Positions 51,361-62,085 of a DNA stretch of 62,085 bases are shown piece after piece (the stretch's first letter is position 1; every line of letters begins with the position of its first letter). The notes under the pieces are model-generated. The model was given only the letters and a program-made list of their open reading frames with translations. It made no database searches and was not told the DNA's origin. Location of the stretch: NCBI RefSeq assembly GCF_947489565.1, contig NZ_CANLEA010000028.1:1-62085 (forward strand). Direction: 5' to 3'. Both the position numbers and the translations under genes were made by a program. Source of the DNA: an uncultured Kordia sp. Its GTDB lineage: Bacteria > Bacteroidota > Bacteroidia > Flavobacteriales > Flavobacteriaceae.

Positions 51361-54300
51361 TTATCGTTGTATGTATAAGTAACCTGCTCTGCTCTTGCTT
51401 ACACCGTTGGCTACATAATCAACAACGTAGTAATATGTTCCTACTGGTAACAGTTTGTTTTTCTGAATTGTAACTCGACCATTAGATATTCCTGTGAAAT
51501 AGTTTCCATTTTGTCCATATCCGTTTGTCTCGTATACTAAAACTCCCCATCTGTTATAGATTCGTACTGTGTTGTCTGGGAATAATTCAATGTTTCTAAT
51601 TGTGAACACATCATTATCTCCATCTCCGTTTGGCGTTACCGCGTTAAAGATTTCCAGATCATCTTCTGACGGTGATGCATTGTTAGGTTCCAAGTAATCT
51701 GGAATATCATTCGCATTTGCGTCTGTAGCATCACTGTTGTCTCCATCTCCATTTGGATCAGGGTTTTCGTCTGATGTTGGTAAACCGTCACCATCATCAT
51801 CGTCGTCTCTATAATCTTGATCTTCTGTTCCGTCTGTATCAGGTAAATCGTTTGTTGGATCGTCTACAGCTGCTCCATTTGGATCACCATATCCTGTTAA
51901 GTCTCCATCAAATGCATCATCTACACCATCATTATCAACATCATTTCCTGAAGGCATTACATCTGGAATTCCATCTCCGTCATAATCATGACCTTCAACG
52001 ATATCTAATGCTCCATCATTATCACTGTCTGTATCAATATAATCTGGGTTATCAGTTCCATCTGTGTTAACTGGATCAATTCCTTCGCCAGATCCTGGTG
52101 TTACTTCGTACGCATCATCTAGTCCGTTACCATCAGCATCATTTCCACTTGGTGGTACATATCCATCCGTAGTTTGTGCTTCAACGTTATCTAAGATACC
52201 ATCGTCATCACTGTCTTGATCTAGATAGTCTGGAATCATATCTCCATCCGTATCAACTGGCATCGTTGGATCGTTTCCTGCTTCTATTGTATCAATAATT
52301 CCATCGTCGTCACTATCAATATCTAAGAAATCAGGGATTCCATCGCCGTCAGTGTCTTGTGTTCCTTCTACATCATTTGGTATTCCGTCACCGTCACAGT
52401 CATCTGCTAACCATTCGTCACTTTGTACCAAAGATATATCATCTGCATTTAAATCACATGGATCATTTGGATCTGTTGGTGTTCCTCCGTTTGGTGGATT
52501 CAACTCGTCTCCGTTTGTTACTCCGTCTCCATCACAGTCTGCTGCTAAGTAGTCTCCTGATGGTGTTACAGAGATATCATCCACATTAGAATCACACGGA
52601 TCGTTCGGATCTGTTGGTGTTCCTCCGTTTGGTGGATTCAACTCGTCTCCATTCGTTACTCCGTCTCCATCACAGTCTGCCGCTAACCAGTCTCCTGATT
52701 GTGCTACTGAAATATCACCCGCATTTAAGCTACATGGATCGTTTGGATCTGTTGGTGTTCCTCCGTTTGGTGGATTCAACTCGTCTCCATTTGTTACTCC
52801 ATCTCCATCACAGTCCGCTGCTAAGTAATCTCCGCTTACTGCAACACTTTGGTCGCCATCGTTGAAATCACATGGGTCAGCTGGATCAGTTGGTGTTCCG
52901 CCGTTTGGTGGATTCAATTCGTCTCCATTTGTCACTCCATCTCCGTCACAGTCAGCTGCTAACCAGTCTCCTGATTGTGCTACTGAAATATCATCCATAT
53001 TTAAACTACATGGATCGTTTGGATCTGTTGGTGTTCCTCCGTTTGGTGGATTCAATTCGTCTCCGTTTGTTACTCCATCTCCATCACAGTCTGCTGCTAA
53101 GTAATCTCCTGATACAGCTACACTTTGGTCGCCGTCGTTGAAGCTACATGGATCGTTTGGATCGGTTGGTGTTCCGCCGTTTGGTGGATTTAACTCATCT
53201 CCATTGGTTACTCCGTCTCCATCACAGTCTGCTGCTAAGTAGTCTCCGCTTACTGCTACACTTTGGTCGCCGTCGTTGAAGCTACATGGATCATTTGGAT
53301 CGGTTGGTGTTCCGCCGTTTGGTGGATTCAACTCATCTCCGTTTGTTACTCCGTCTCCATCACAGTCCGCTGCTAACCAGTCTCCTGATTGTGCTACTGA
53401 AATATCATCCATATTTAAACTACATGGATCATTTGGATCTGTTGGTGTTCCGCCGTTTGGTGGATTCAACTCGTCTCCATTGGTTACTCCATCTCCGTCA
53501 CAGTCTGCTGCTAAGTAGTCTCCTGATACTGCTACACTTTGGTCGCCATCATTGAAGCTACATGGATCGTTTGGATCGGTTGGTGTTCCGCCGTTTGGTG
53601 GATTCAATTCGTCTCCATTTGTCACTCCATCTCCGTCACAGTCCGCTGCTAACCAGTCTCCTGATTGTGCTACTGAAATATCATCCATATTTAAACTACA
53701 TGGATCATTTGGATCTGTTGGTGTTCCGCCGTTTGGTGGATTCAACTCATCTCCGTTTGTTACTCCGTCTCCATCACAGTCCGCTGCTAACCAGTCTCCT
53801 GATTGTGCTACTGAAATATCATCCATATTTAAACTACATGGATCGTTTGGATCTGTTGGTGTTCCTCCATTTGGTGGATTCAATTCGTCTCCATTTGTTA
53901 CTCCATCTCCATCACAGTCTGCTGCTAAGTAGTCTCCGCTTACTGCTACACTTTGGTCGCCGTCGTTGAAGCTACATGGATCATTTGGATCTGTTGGTGT
54001 TCCGCCATTTGGTGGATTCAATTCGTCTCCGTTTGTTACTCCATCTCCATCACAGTCTGCTGCTAAGTAATCTCCACTTACTGCTACACTTTGGTCGCCA
54101 TCGTTGAAATCACATGGATCAGCTGGATCAGTTGGTGTTCCGCCGTTTGGTGGATTCAATTCGTCTCCATTGGTTACTCCGTCTCCATCACAGTCCGCTG
54201 CTAACCAGTCTCCTGATTGTGCTACTGAAATATCATCCATATTTAAACTACATGGATCATTTGGATCTGTTGGTGTTCCGCCGTTTGGTGGATTTAATTC

Positions 54301-57300
54301 GTCACCGTTTGTTACTCCATCTCCATCACAGTCTGCTGCTAAGTAATCTCCACTTACTGCTACACTTTGGTCGCCGTCGTTGAAGCTACATGGATCATTT
54401 GGATCTGTTGGTGTTCCGCCATTTGGTGGATTCAACTCGTCTCCATTGGTTACTCCATCTCCGTCACAGTCTGCTGCTAAGTAGTCTCCTGATACAGCTA
54501 CACTTTGGTCGCCATCATTGAAGCTACATGGATCATTTGGATCTGTTGGTGTTCCTCCATTTGGTGGATTCAACTCGTCTCCGTTTGTTACTCCATCTCC
54601 ATCACAGTCTGCTGCTAAGTAGTCTCCACTTACTGCTACACTTTGGTCGCCATCGTTGAAGCTACATGGATCATTTGGATCTGTTGGTGTTCCTCCGTTT
54701 GGTGGATTTAACTCGTCTCCGTTTGTTACTCCGTCTCCATCACAGTCTGCTGCTAAGTAGTCTCCTGATACAGCTACACTTTGGTCGCCATCGTTGAAGC
54801 TACATGGATCATTTGGATCTGTTGGTGTTCCTCCATTTGGTGGATTCAACTCGTCTCCATTAGTTACTCCGTCTCCATCACAGTCTGCTGCTAAGTAGTC
54901 TCCTGATACTGCTACACTTTGGTCGCCATCATTGAAGCTACATGGATCATTTGGATCTGTTGGTGTTCCTCCGTTTGGTGGATTCAACTCATCTCCGTTT
55001 GTTACTCCATCTCCATCACAGTCTGTAGCTGGATCAGATGTACAAACATCATTATCTATAATTGTAACTGTTCCACTTGGATCAGTATTACTTGTGTTAC
55101 CACTTGTTACGTTTCCATCTACTGTAAAGTTTTCATCTCCTTCATCTAAAACATCATCCGTGATAGGAATCGATACATCTACCGTCGTTTGTCCTGCAGG
55201 AATTGTAGCCGTTACTGTTGTCTCTGTGTAATCGTCTGTTCCTGCTGTTCCTGTAGATGTTGTAATGCTTACTACCGTATCTACACTACTTGGTGTATCT
55301 ATACTTACTGGTACAGTTGCCGTACCATCACCTTCATCAACCGTTACATCTCCGATAGTCACCATTGGTAATCCATCGTTGTCTGTAATAGTTACCGTTC
55401 CACTTGGATCTGTATTTGAAGTGTTCCCACTTGTTACAGTTCCATTGACTGTGAAGTCCTCTGCTGGCTCATCAATACCATCATCTGTGATTGGAATCAT
55501 CACATCTACAGTTGTCTGTCCTGCTGGGATCGTTGCTGTTACGGTCGTTTCTGTATAATCATCCGTTCCTGCTGTTCCTGTTGTGGTCGTGATACTTACT
55601 ACCGTATCCTCATCACTTGGGTTGCTGATTGTTACTGGAACTACTGCATTACCTGCGCCTTCATCTACCGTTACATCGCCGATTACTATCGATGGTGTAT
55701 CATTATCAGTGATCGTTACCGTTCCACTTGGATCTGTGTTGCTTGTGTTGCCACTTGTAACTGTTCCGTTTACAGTAAAGTCTTCAGTATCTTCTCCTAC
55801 AGTATCATCTACTATTGGAATACTTACATCTACAGTTGTCTGTCCCGCTGGGATCGTTACTGTGACTGTTGTGGTTGTATAATCATCTGGATTTGTTGCA
55901 CTGTTATCAGTCGTGGTGATTGACACTACCGTATCTACACTACTTGGTGTATCGATACTTACTGGTACAGTTGCCGTGCCATCTGTCTCATCAACTGTTA
56001 CATCTCCGATAGTCACCATTGGTAATCCATCGTTGTCTGTAATAGTTACCGTTCCACTTGGATCTGTATTTGAAGTGTTCCCACTTGTTACAGTTCCATT
56101 AACTGTGAAGTCCTCTGCTGGCTCATCTATACCATCATCTGTGATTGGAATCATCACATCTACAGTCGTTTGTCCTGCTGGGATTGTTGCTGTTACGGTT
56201 GTCTCTGTATAATCATCCGTTCCTGCTGTTCCTGTTGTGGTGGTGATACTTACTACCGTATCCTCATCACTTGGGTTGCTGATTGTTACTGGAACTACTG
56301 CATTACCTGCGCCTTCATCTACCGTTACATCTCCGATTACTATCGATGGTGTATCGTTATCAGTAATTGTTACTGTTCCACTTGGATCTGTATTACTTGT
56401 GTTGCCACTTGTCACAGTTCCATTAACTGTAAAGTCTTCAGTATCTTCTCCAATTGTATCATCTACTATTGGAATCGATACATCTACAGTCGTTTGTCCC
56501 GCTGGGATTGTTGCTGTTACGGTCGTAGTGGTATAATCATCTGTACTTACTGCACTGTTATCAGTCGTAGTAATACTTACTACCGTATCTACACTACTTG
56601 GTGTATCGATACTTACTGGTACCGTTGCTGTGCCGTCTGTCTCATCAACTGTTACATCGCCGATAGTCACCATTGGTAATCCATCGTTGTCTGTAATCGT
56701 TACTGTTCCACTTGGATCTGTGTTACTTGTGTTGCCACTTGTTACAGTTCCATTGACTGTAAAGTCCTCTGCTGGCTCATCAATACCATCATCCGTGATT
56801 GGAATCATCACATCTACAGTGGTCTGTCCTGCTGGGATCGTTGCTGTTACGGTTGTCTCGGTATAATCATCCGTTCCTGCTGTTCCTGTCGTCGTGGTGA
56901 TACTTACTACCGTATCCTCATCACTTGGGTTGCTGATCGTTACTGGAACTACTGCATTACCTGCGCCTTCATCTACCGTTACATCGCCGATTACTATCGA
57001 TGGTGTATCGTTATCAGTAATTGTTACTGTTCCACTTGGATCTGTATTACTTGTGTTTCCACTTGTCACAGTTCCATTAACTGTGAAGTCTTCAGTATCT
57101 TCTCCAATGGTATCATCTACTATTGGAATCGATACATCTACAGTCGTTTGTCCCGCTGGGATTGTTGCTGTTACTGTTGTGGTTGTATAATCATCTGGAT
57201 TCGTCGCACTGTTATCAGTCGTCGTAATACTTACTACCGTATCTACACTACTTGGTGTATCAATACTTACTGGTACAGTTGCTGTGCCGTCTGTCTCATC

Positions 57301-60300
57301 AACTGTTACATCGCCGATAGTCACCATTGGTAATCCATCGTTGTCTGTAATCGTTACTGTTCCACTTGGATCTGTGTTACTTGTGTTGCCACTTGTTACA
57401 GTTCCATTGACTGTAAAGTCCTCTGCTGGCTCATCAATACCATCATCCGTGATTGGAATCATCACATCTACAGTGGTCTGTCCTGCTGGGATCGTTGCTG
57501 TTACGGTTGTCTCGGTATAATCATCCGTTCCTGCTGTTCCTGTCGTCGTGGTGATACTTACTACCGTATCCTCATCACTTGGGTTGCTGATCGTTACTGG
57601 AACTACTGCATTACCATCGCCTTCATCTACCGTTACATCGTCGATTACTATCGATGGTGTATCGTTATCAGTAATTGTTACTGTTCCACTTGGATCTGTA
57701 TTACTTGTGTTTCCACTTGTCACAGTTCCATTAACTGTGAAGTCTTCAGTATCTTCTCCAATGGTATCATCTACTATTGGAATCGATACATCTACAGTCG
57801 TTTGTCCCGCTGGGATTGTTGCTGTTACTGTTGTGGTTGTATAATCATCTGGATTCGTCGCACTGTTATCAGTCGTCGTAATACTTACTACCGTATCTAC
57901 ACTACTTGGTGTATCAATACTTACTGGTACAGTTGCCGTACCATCTCCTTCATCAACTGTTACGTCTCCGATTGTTACCATTGGTAATCCATCGTTGTCT
58001 GTAATAGTTACTGTTCCACTTGGATCTGTATTTGAAGTGTTGCCACTTGTTACGTTTCCATTAACTGTGAAGTCCTCTGCTGGTTCATCGATACCATCAT
58101 CCGTGATTGGAATCATCACATCTACAGTGGTCTGTCCTGCTGGGATCGTTGCTGTTACGGTTGTTTCCGTGTAATCATCCGTTCCTGCTGTTCCTGTTGT
58201 GGTGGTGATACTAACTACCGTATCCTCATCACTTGGGTTGCTGATCGTTACTGGAACTACTGCATTACCTGCGCCTTCATCTACCGTTACATCGCCGATT
58301 ACTATCGATGGTGTATCGTTATCAGTGATCGTTACTGTTCCACTTGGATCTGTGTTTGAAGTGTTACCACTTGTCACTGTTCCGTTGACTGTAAAGTCTT
58401 CAGTATCTTCTCCAATCGTATCATCTACTATTGGAATACTAATATCTACAGTCGTCTGTCCCGCTGGGATTGTTGCTGTAACTGTTGTGGTCGTATAATC
58501 ATCTGGATTCGTTGCACTGTTATCAGTCGTCGTAATACTTACTACCGTATCTACACTACTTGGTGTATCAATACTTACTGGTACAGTTGCTGTGCCGTCT
58601 GTCTCATCAACTGTTACATCGCCGATAGTTACCATTGGTAATCCATCGTTGTCTGTAATCGTTACCGTTCCACTTGGATCTGTATTTGAAGTGTTCCCAC
58701 TTGTTACAGTTCCATTTACAGTAAAGTCCTCTGCTGGTTCATCAATACCATCATCTGTGATTGGAATCATCACATCTACAGTTGTCTGCCCTGCTGGGAT
58801 CGTTGCTGTTACGGTTGTCTCGGTATAATCATCCGTTCCTGCTGTTCCTGTTGTGGTGGTGATACTTACTATCGTATCCTCATCACTAGGGTTGCTGATC
58901 GTTACTGGAACTACTGCATTGCCTGCGCCTTCATCTACTGTTACATCACCAATTACTATCGATGGTGTATCGTTATCATTGATCGTTACGGTTCCACTTG
59001 GATCTGTATTTGAAGTGTTTCCACTTGTTACGGTTCCGTTCACAGTAAAGTCTTCAGTATCTTCTCCTACAGTATCATCTACTATTGGAATACTAATATC
59101 AACTGTGGTTTGTCCCGCTGGAATCGTTGCTGTAACTGTTGTGGTTGTATAATCATCTGGATTCGTCGCACTGTTATCTGTGGTAGTAATACTTACTACC
59201 GTATCTACACTACTTGGTGTATCAATACTTACTGGTACCGTTGCCGTACCGTCTGTCTCATCAACTGTTACATCGCCGATAGTTACCATTGGTAATCCAT
59301 CGTTGTCTGTAATCGTTACCGTTCCACTTGGATCTGTATTTGAAGTGTTCCCACTTGTTACAGTTCCATTGACTGTAAAGTCCTCTGCTGGTTCATCAAT
59401 ACCATCATCTGTGATTGGAATCATCACATCTACAGTGGTCTGTCCTGCTGGGATCGTTGCTGTTACGGTCGTTTCTGTATAATCATCCGTTCCTGCTGTT
59501 CCTGTGGTGGTGGTGATACTTACTACGGTATCTACACTACTTGGGTTGCTGATCGTTACTGGAACTACTGCATTACCATCGCCTTCATCTACCGTTACAT
59601 CACCGATTACTATTGATGGTGTATCATTATCAGTGATCGTTACTGTTCCACTTGGATCTGTATTACTTGTGTTTCCACTTGTAACTGTTCCATTAACCGT
59701 AAAGTCTTCAGTATCTTCTCCAATGGTATCATCTACTATTGGAATACTAATATCTACAGTTGTTTGTCCCGCTGGAATCGTTGCTGTAACTGTTGTGGTT
59801 GTATAATCATCTGTACTTACTGCACTGTTATCAGTCGTAGTGATACTTACTACCGTATCTACACTACTTGGTGTATCGATACTTACTGGTACCGTTGCTG
59901 TGCCATCTGTCTCATCAACTGTTACATCGCCGATAGTCACCATTGGTGCTCCATCGTTGTCTGTAATCGTTACTGTTCCACTTGGATCTGTATTTGAAGT
60001 GTTGCCACTTGTTACAGTTCCATTGACAGTAAAGTCCTCTGCTGGTTCATCGATACCATCATCTGTGATTGGAATCATCACATCTACAGTCGTTTGTCCT
60101 GCTGGGATCGTTGCTGTTACGGTCGTTTCTGTATAATCATCCGTTCCTGCTGTTCCTGTAGTAGTCGTGATACTTACTACTGTATCCTCATCACTTGGGT
60201 TGCTGATTGTTACTGGAACTACTGCATTACCATCGCCTTCATCTACCGTTACATCTCCAATTACTATCGATGGTGTATCATTATCATTGATCGTTACTGT

Positions 60301-62085
60301 TCCACTTGGATCTGTATTACTTGTATTGCCACTTGTCACAGTTCCGTTGACTGTAAAGTCTTCAGTATCTTCTCCTACAGTATCATCTACTATTGGAATC
60401 GATACATCTACAGTTGTTTGTCCCGCTGGGATCGTTGCTGTAACTGTTGTGGTTGTATAATCATCTGTACTTACTGCACTGTTATCAGTCGTCGTAATAC
60501 TTACTACCGTATCTACACTACTTGGTGTATCTATACTTACTGGTACAGTTGCCGTACCATCTGTCTCATCTACCGTTACATCTCCGATAGTCACCATTGG
60601 TAATCCATCGTTGTCTGTAATCGTTACCGTTCCACTTGGATCTGTATTTGAAGTGTTGCCACTTGTTACAGTTCCATTTACAGTAAAGTCCTCTGCTGGC
60701 TCATCAATACCATCATCTGTGATTGGAATCATCACATCTACTGTGGTCTGTCCTGCTGGGATCGTTGCTGTTACGGTTGTTTCCGTGTAATCATCCGTTC
60801 CTGCTGTTCCTGTTGTAGTCGTGATACTTACTACCGTATCCTCATCACTTGGGTTGCTGATCGTTACTGGAACTACTGCATTACCATCGCCTTCATCTAC
60901 CGTTACATCGCCGATTACTATCGATGGTGTATCATTATCAGTGATCGTTACTGTTCCACTTGGATCTGTATTACTTGTGTTGCCACTTGTCACAGTTCCG
61001 TTTACTGTAAAGTCTTCAGTATCTTCTCCTACAGTATCATCTACTATTGGAATCGATACATCTACAGTTGTTTGTCCCGCTGGGATCGTTGCTGTTACTG
61101 TTGTGGTGGTATAATCATCTGTACTTACTGCACTGTTATCAGTCGTCGTAATACTTACTACCGTATCTACACTACTTGGTGTATCGATACTTACTGGTAC
61201 CGTTGCTGTGCCATCTGTCTCATCAACTGTTACATCGCCGATAGTCACCATTGGTGCTCCATCATTGTCTGTAATAGTTACCGTTCCACTTGGATCTGTA
61301 TTTGAAGTGTTGCCACTTGTTACGTTTCCATTTACAGTAAAGTCCTCTGCTGGTTCATCGATACCATCATCCGTGATTGGAATCATCACATCTACTGTGG
61401 TCTGTCCTGCTGGGATCGTTGCTGTTACTGTCGTCTCTGTATAATCATCCGTTCCTGCTGTTCCTGTAGTGGTGGTAATACTTACTACCGTATCCTCATC
61501 ACTTGGGTTGCTGATTGTTACTGGAACTACTGCATTACCTGCGCCTTCATCTACCGTTACATCACCAATTACTATCGATGGTGTATCGTTATCATTGATC
61601 GTTACTGTTCCACTATCATTTGTGTTTGAAGTGTTTCCACTAGTAACTGTTCCATTTACAGTGAAGTCCTCTGTTGGTTCACCGGTAGTATCATCTATAA
61701 TTGGAATACTTACATCTACTGTCGTTTGTCCCGCTGGGATCGTTGCTGTAACTGTTGTAGTGGTATAATCATCTGGATTGGTCGCACTGTTATCGGTTGT
61801 CGTGATACTTACAACGGTATCTACACTACTTGGATTGTCTATGCTTACAGCTACACTCGCTGTTCCTGCATCTTCCGCTACCGTTACATCACCTACACTC
61901 ATTGCTGGTGTATCGTTATCAGTGATCGTTACTGTTCCACTATCGTTCGTGTTTGAAGTGTTTCCACTTGTTACAGTTCCATTTACCGTGAAGTCCTCTG
62001 TTGGTTCACCGGTAGTATCATCTGTAATTGGAATACTTACATCTACTGTCGTTTGTCCCGCTGGGATCGTTGCTGTAACTGTTGT
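51361..62085 (-). CDS. Giant surface adhesin with Calx-beta and Ca-binding repeats, type IX type-B sorting (partial)
   Basis: A secreted repeat protein whose N-terminus lies beyond the right edge; at least 3,574 codons are inside the window. The order from the N-terminal side is: 21 complete Calx-beta-like repeats of about 109 residues plus one partial repeat (acidic, no Cys; DVTVDEGxG, [15 protein letters not shown], [20 protein letters not shown]), then 19 identical-length repeats of 46 residues ([18 protein letters not shown] core, thrombospondin type 3-like, one Cys pair each), then DTDGDG-type Ca-binding repeats, then the gliding-motility type-B sorting domain of about 90 residues ([19 protein letters not shown], ending GYLYIQR). 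It is followed by SprF and a PorE-like gene. It is probably a gliding or attachment adhesin, by analogy with SprB. Confidence 0.9.
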   Translation of the reverse strand, partial: TTVTATIPAGQTTVDVSIPITDDTTGEPTEDFTVNGTVTSGNTSNTNDSGTVTITDNDTPAMSVGDVTVAEDAGTASVAVSIDNPSSVDTVVSITTTDNSATNPDDYTTTTVTATIPAGQTTVDVSIPIIDDTTGEPTEDFTVNGTVTSGNTSNTNDSGTVTINDNDTPSIVIGDVTVDEGAGNAVVPVTISNPSDEDTVVSITTTTGTAGTDDYTETTVTATIPAGQTTVDVMIPITDDGIDEPAEDFTVNGNVTSGNTSNTDPSGTVTITDNDGAPMVTIGDVTVDETDGTATVPVSIDTPSSVDTVVSITTTDNSAVSTDDYTTTTVTATIPAGQTTVDVSIPIVDDTVGEDTEDFTVNGTVTSGNTSNTDPSGTVTITDNDTPSIVIGDVTVDEGDGNAVVPVTISNPSDEDTVVSITTTTGTAGTDDYTETTVTATIPAGQTTVDVMIPITDDGIDEPAEDFTVNGTVTSGNTSNTDPSGTVTITDNDGLPMVTIGDVTVDETDGTATVPVSIDTPSSVDTVVSITTTDNSAVSTDDYTTTTVTATIPAGQTTVDVSIPIVDDTVGEDTEDFTVNGTVTSGNTSNTDPSGTVTINDNDTPSIVIGDVTVDEGDGNAVVPVTISNPSDEDTVVSITTTTGTAGTDDYTETTVTATIPAGQTTVDVMIPITDDGIDEPAEDFTVNGTVTSGNTSNTDPSGTVTITDNDGAPMVTIGDVTVDETDGTATVPVSIDTPSSVDTVVSITTTDNSAVSTDDYTTTTVTATIPAGQTTVDISIPIVDDTIGEDTEDFTVNGTVTSGNTSNTDPSGTVTITDNDTPSIVIGDVTVDEGDGNAVVPVTISNPSSVDTVVSITTTTGTAGTDDYTETTVTATIPAGQTTVDVMIPITDDGIDEPAEDFTVNGTVTSGNTSNTDPSGTVTITDNDGLPMVTIGDVTVDETDGTATVPVSIDTPSSVDTVVSITTTDNSATNPDDYTTTTVTATIPAGQTTVDISIPIVDDTVGEDTEDFTVNGTVTSGNTSNTDPSGTVTINDNDTPSIVIGDVTVDEGAGNAVVPVTISNPSDEDTIVSITTTTGTAGTDDYTETTVTATIPAGQTTVDVMIPITDDGIDEPAEDFTVNGTVTSGNTSNTDPSGTVTITDNDGLPMVTIGDVTVDETDGTATVPVSIDTPSSVDTVVSITTTDNSATNPDDYTTTTVTATIPAGQTTVDISIPIVDDTIGEDTEDFTVNGTVTSGNTSNTDPSGTVTITDNDTPSIVIGDVTVDEGAGNAVVPVTISNPSDEDTVVSITTTTGTAGTDDYTETTVTATIPAGQTTVDVMIPITDDGIDEPAEDFTVNGNVTSGNTSNTDPSGTVTITDNDGLPMVTIGDVTVDEGDGTATVPVSIDTPSSVDTVVSITTTDNSATNPDDYTTTTVTATIPAGQTTVDVSIPIVDDTIGEDTEDFTVNGTVTSGNTSNTDPSGTVTITDNDTPSIVIDDVTVDEGDGNAVVPVTISNPSDEDTVVSITTTTGTAGTDDYTETTVTATIPAGQTTVDVMIPITDDGIDEPAEDFTVNGTVTSGNTSNTDPSGTVTITDNDGLPMVTIGDVTVDETDGTATVPVSIDTPSSVDTVVSITTTDNSATNPDDYTTTTVTATIPAGQTTVDVSIPIVDDTIGEDTEDFTVNGTVTSGNTSNTDPSGTVTITDNDTPSIVIGDVTVDEGAGNAVVPVTISNPSDEDTVVSITTTTGTAGTDDYTETTVTATIPAGQTTVDVMIPITDDGIDEPAEDFTVNGTVTSGNTSNTDPSGTVTITDNDGLPMVTIGDVTVDETDGTATVPVSIDTPSSVDTVVSITTTDNSAVSTDDYTTTTVTATIPAGQTTVDVSIPIVDDTIGEDTEDFTVNGTVTSGNTSNTDPSGTVTITDNDTPSIVIGDVTVDEGAGNAVVPVTISNPSDEDTVVSITTTTGTAGTDDYTETTVTATIPAGQTTVDVMIPITDDGIDEPAEDFTVNGTVTSGNTSNTDPSGTVTITDNDGLPMVTIGDVTVDETDGTATVPVSIDTPSSVDTVVSITTTDNSATNPDDYTTTTVTVTIPAGQTTVDVSIPIVDDTVGEDTEDFTVNGTVTSGNTSNTDPSGTVTITDNDTPSIVIGDVTVDEGAGNAVVPVTISNPSDEDTVVSITTTTGTAGTDDYTETTVTATIPAGQTTVDVMIPITDDGIDEPAEDFTVNGTVTSGNTSNTDPSGTVTITDNDGLPMVTIGDVTVDEGDGTATVPVSIDTPSSVDTVVSITTSTGTAGTDDYTETTVTATIPAGQTTVDVSIPITDDVLDEGDENFTVDGNVTSGNTSNTDPSGTVTIIDNDVCTSDPATDCDGDGVTNGDELNPPNGGTPTDPNDPCSFNDGDQSVAVSGDYLAADCDGDGVTNGDELNPPNGGTPTDPNDPCSFNDGDQSVAVSGDYLAADCDGDGVTNGDELNPPNGGTPTDPNDPCSFNDGDQSVAVSGDYLAADCDGDGVTNGDELNPPNGGTPTDPNDPCSFNDGDQSVAVSGDYLAADCDGDGVTNGDELNPPNGGTPTDPNDPCSFNDGDQSVAVSGDYLAADCDGDGVTNGDELNPPNGGTPTDPNDPCSLNMDDISVAQSGDWLAADCDGDGVTNGDELNPPNGGTPTDPADPCDFNDGDQSVAVSGDYLAADCDGDGVTNGDELNPPNGGTPTDPNDPCSFNDGDQSVAVSGDYLAADCDGDGVTNGDELNPPNGGTPTDPNDPCSLNMDDISVAQSGDWLAADCDGDGVTNGDELNPPNGGTPTDPNDPCSLNMDDISVAQSGDWLAADCDGDGVTNGDELNPPNGGTPTDPNDPCSFNDGDQSVAVSGDYLAADCDGDGVTNGDELNPPNGGTPTDPNDPCSLNMDDISVAQSGDWLAADCDGDGVTNGDELNPPNGGTPTDPNDPCSFNDGDQSVAVSGDYLAADCDGDGVTNGDELNPPNGGTPTDPNDPCSFNDGDQSVAVSGDYLAADCDGDGVTNGDELNPPNGGTPTDPNDPCSLNMDDISVAQSGDWLAADCDGDGVTNGDELNPPNGGTPTDPADPCDFNDGDQSVAVSGDYLAADCDGDGVTNGDELNPPNGGTPTDPNDPCSLNAGDISVAQSGDWLAADCDGDGVTNGDELNPPNGGTPTDPNDPCDSNVDDISVTPSGDYLAADCDGDGVTNGDELNPPNGGTPTDPNDPCDLNADDISLVQSDEWLADDCDGDGIPNDVEGTQDTDGDGIPDFLDIDSDDDGIIDTIEAGNDPTMPVDTDGDMIPDYLDQDSDDDGILDNVEAQTTDGYVPPSGNDADGNGLDDAYEVTPGSGEGIDPVNTDGTDNPDYIDTDSDNDGALDIVEGHDYDGDGIPDVMPSGNDVDNDGVDDAFDGDLTGYGDPNGAAVDDPTNDLPDTDGTEDQDYRDDDDDGDGLPTSDENPDPNGDGDNSDATDANANDIPDYLEPNNASPSEDDLEIFNAVTPNGDGDNDVFTIRNIELFPDNTVRIYNRWGVLVYETNGYGQNGNYFTGISNGRVTIQKNKLLPVGTYYYVVDYVANGVSKSRAGYLYIQR
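52399..55020 (-). repeat. 19 tandem 138-base coding repeats (thrombospondin type 3-like)
   Basis: Nineteen in-frame units of 46 codons without length variation. The C-terminal sub-types alternate: SFNDGDQ (eight plus two with a CDFNDGDQ start), SLNMDD (five), then degenerate SLNA, CDSN and CDLN units at the C-terminal end. Base identity between many units is very high, suggesting recent duplication or gene conversion. Confidence 0.95.
55048..62085 (-). repeat. Calx-beta coding repeats, alternating A/B pattern
   Basis: Twenty-one complete units of about 327 bases plus one partial. Two unit types alternate: one beginning SIVIGDV with [11 protein letters not shown], the other beginning MVTIGDV with TTDNSA(T/V). 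The higher-order period is therefore about 654 bases (two units). Stop codons are rare on the complementary strand, giving long open frames there that are not genes. Confidence 0.95.

Noticed and set aside
52399-55020. CRISPR-like impression of evenly spaced repeats
   Set aside because: The 138-base units are coding, in frame, and the variable parts are codon variants of the same motif rather than unique spacers.
52352-61956. Many open frames of 60-170 codons on the plus strand
   Set aside because: They lie antisense to the adhesin repeats, recur at the same period and arise from the repeat composition; none has its own homology or start context.

Overview
The window is AT-rich, has no rRNA or CRISPR array, and looks like the chromosome of a marine Flavobacteriaceae member. 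Several signals agree on this: a type IX secretion (T9SS) module of SprF/PorP, an OmpA-type protein and a giant adhesin with a gliding-type C-terminal domain; TonB/carboxypeptidase-regulatory receptors; many short lipoproteins with an SDD after the lipobox cysteine; few Shine-Dalgarno sequences; and several short peptide genes with lanthipeptide-type leaders. The leader style resembles what I associate with Kordia, but the genus is an inference.

Layout. 1-12.6 kb: mostly housekeeping genes (Na+/solute symporter, CoA-binding protein, TonB-type receptor, FabH, HtpG, serine hydrolase, pseudouridine synthase) with two small lipoproteins. 12.6-13.3 kb: three very short peptide-precursor genes on the minus strand. 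13.4-20.1 kb: VanX-type dipeptidase, a TPR protein overlapping an AlkB gene, a five-gene SPFH/band-7 operon ending in an Arc-type DNA-binding protein, and an M61 peptidase. 20.3-22.8 kb: two Cys-containing peptide precursors on either side of a membrane TPR-AraC regulator. 22.9-34 kb: DUF819 transporter, DUF4369 lipoprotein, then a long minus-strand run of mostly unrecognised genes, including a stand-alone EF-Tu domain-III-like protein.

32.2-36.6 kb: an Ig-like protein, a propeller-like lipoprotein and an alginate-export porin, next to a MarR regulator; identical palindromes lie before both the porin and the regulator. 36.7-41.6 kb: DEAD-box helicase, a secreted metallopeptidase, and a BlaI/BlaR1-type pair with two upstream palindromes. 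41.6-43.5 kb: REP-like repeats, a tRNA-Thr(UGU) whose 3' end and terminator are tandemly duplicated, and small ORFs before a hotdog-like protein. 43.5-48.3 kb: ManA, PTPS/QueD, Idi, another peptide precursor, a tautomerase, DoxX, a HEPN-like protein and a Crp regulator.

48.4-62.1 kb: OmpA-family protein, SprF and a giant adhesin (at least 3,574 codons, running off the right edge) with 21 complete Calx-beta-like repeats, 19 identical-length 46-residue Ca-binding repeats and a T9SS type-B sorting domain. The three genes share one strand and probably form one export and surface-anchoring unit.

The least explained parts are the scattered orphan peptide precursors (six in all, with no modifying enzyme or transporter visible), the 25.8-29.4 kb hypothetical cluster, and the repeated intergenic elements.
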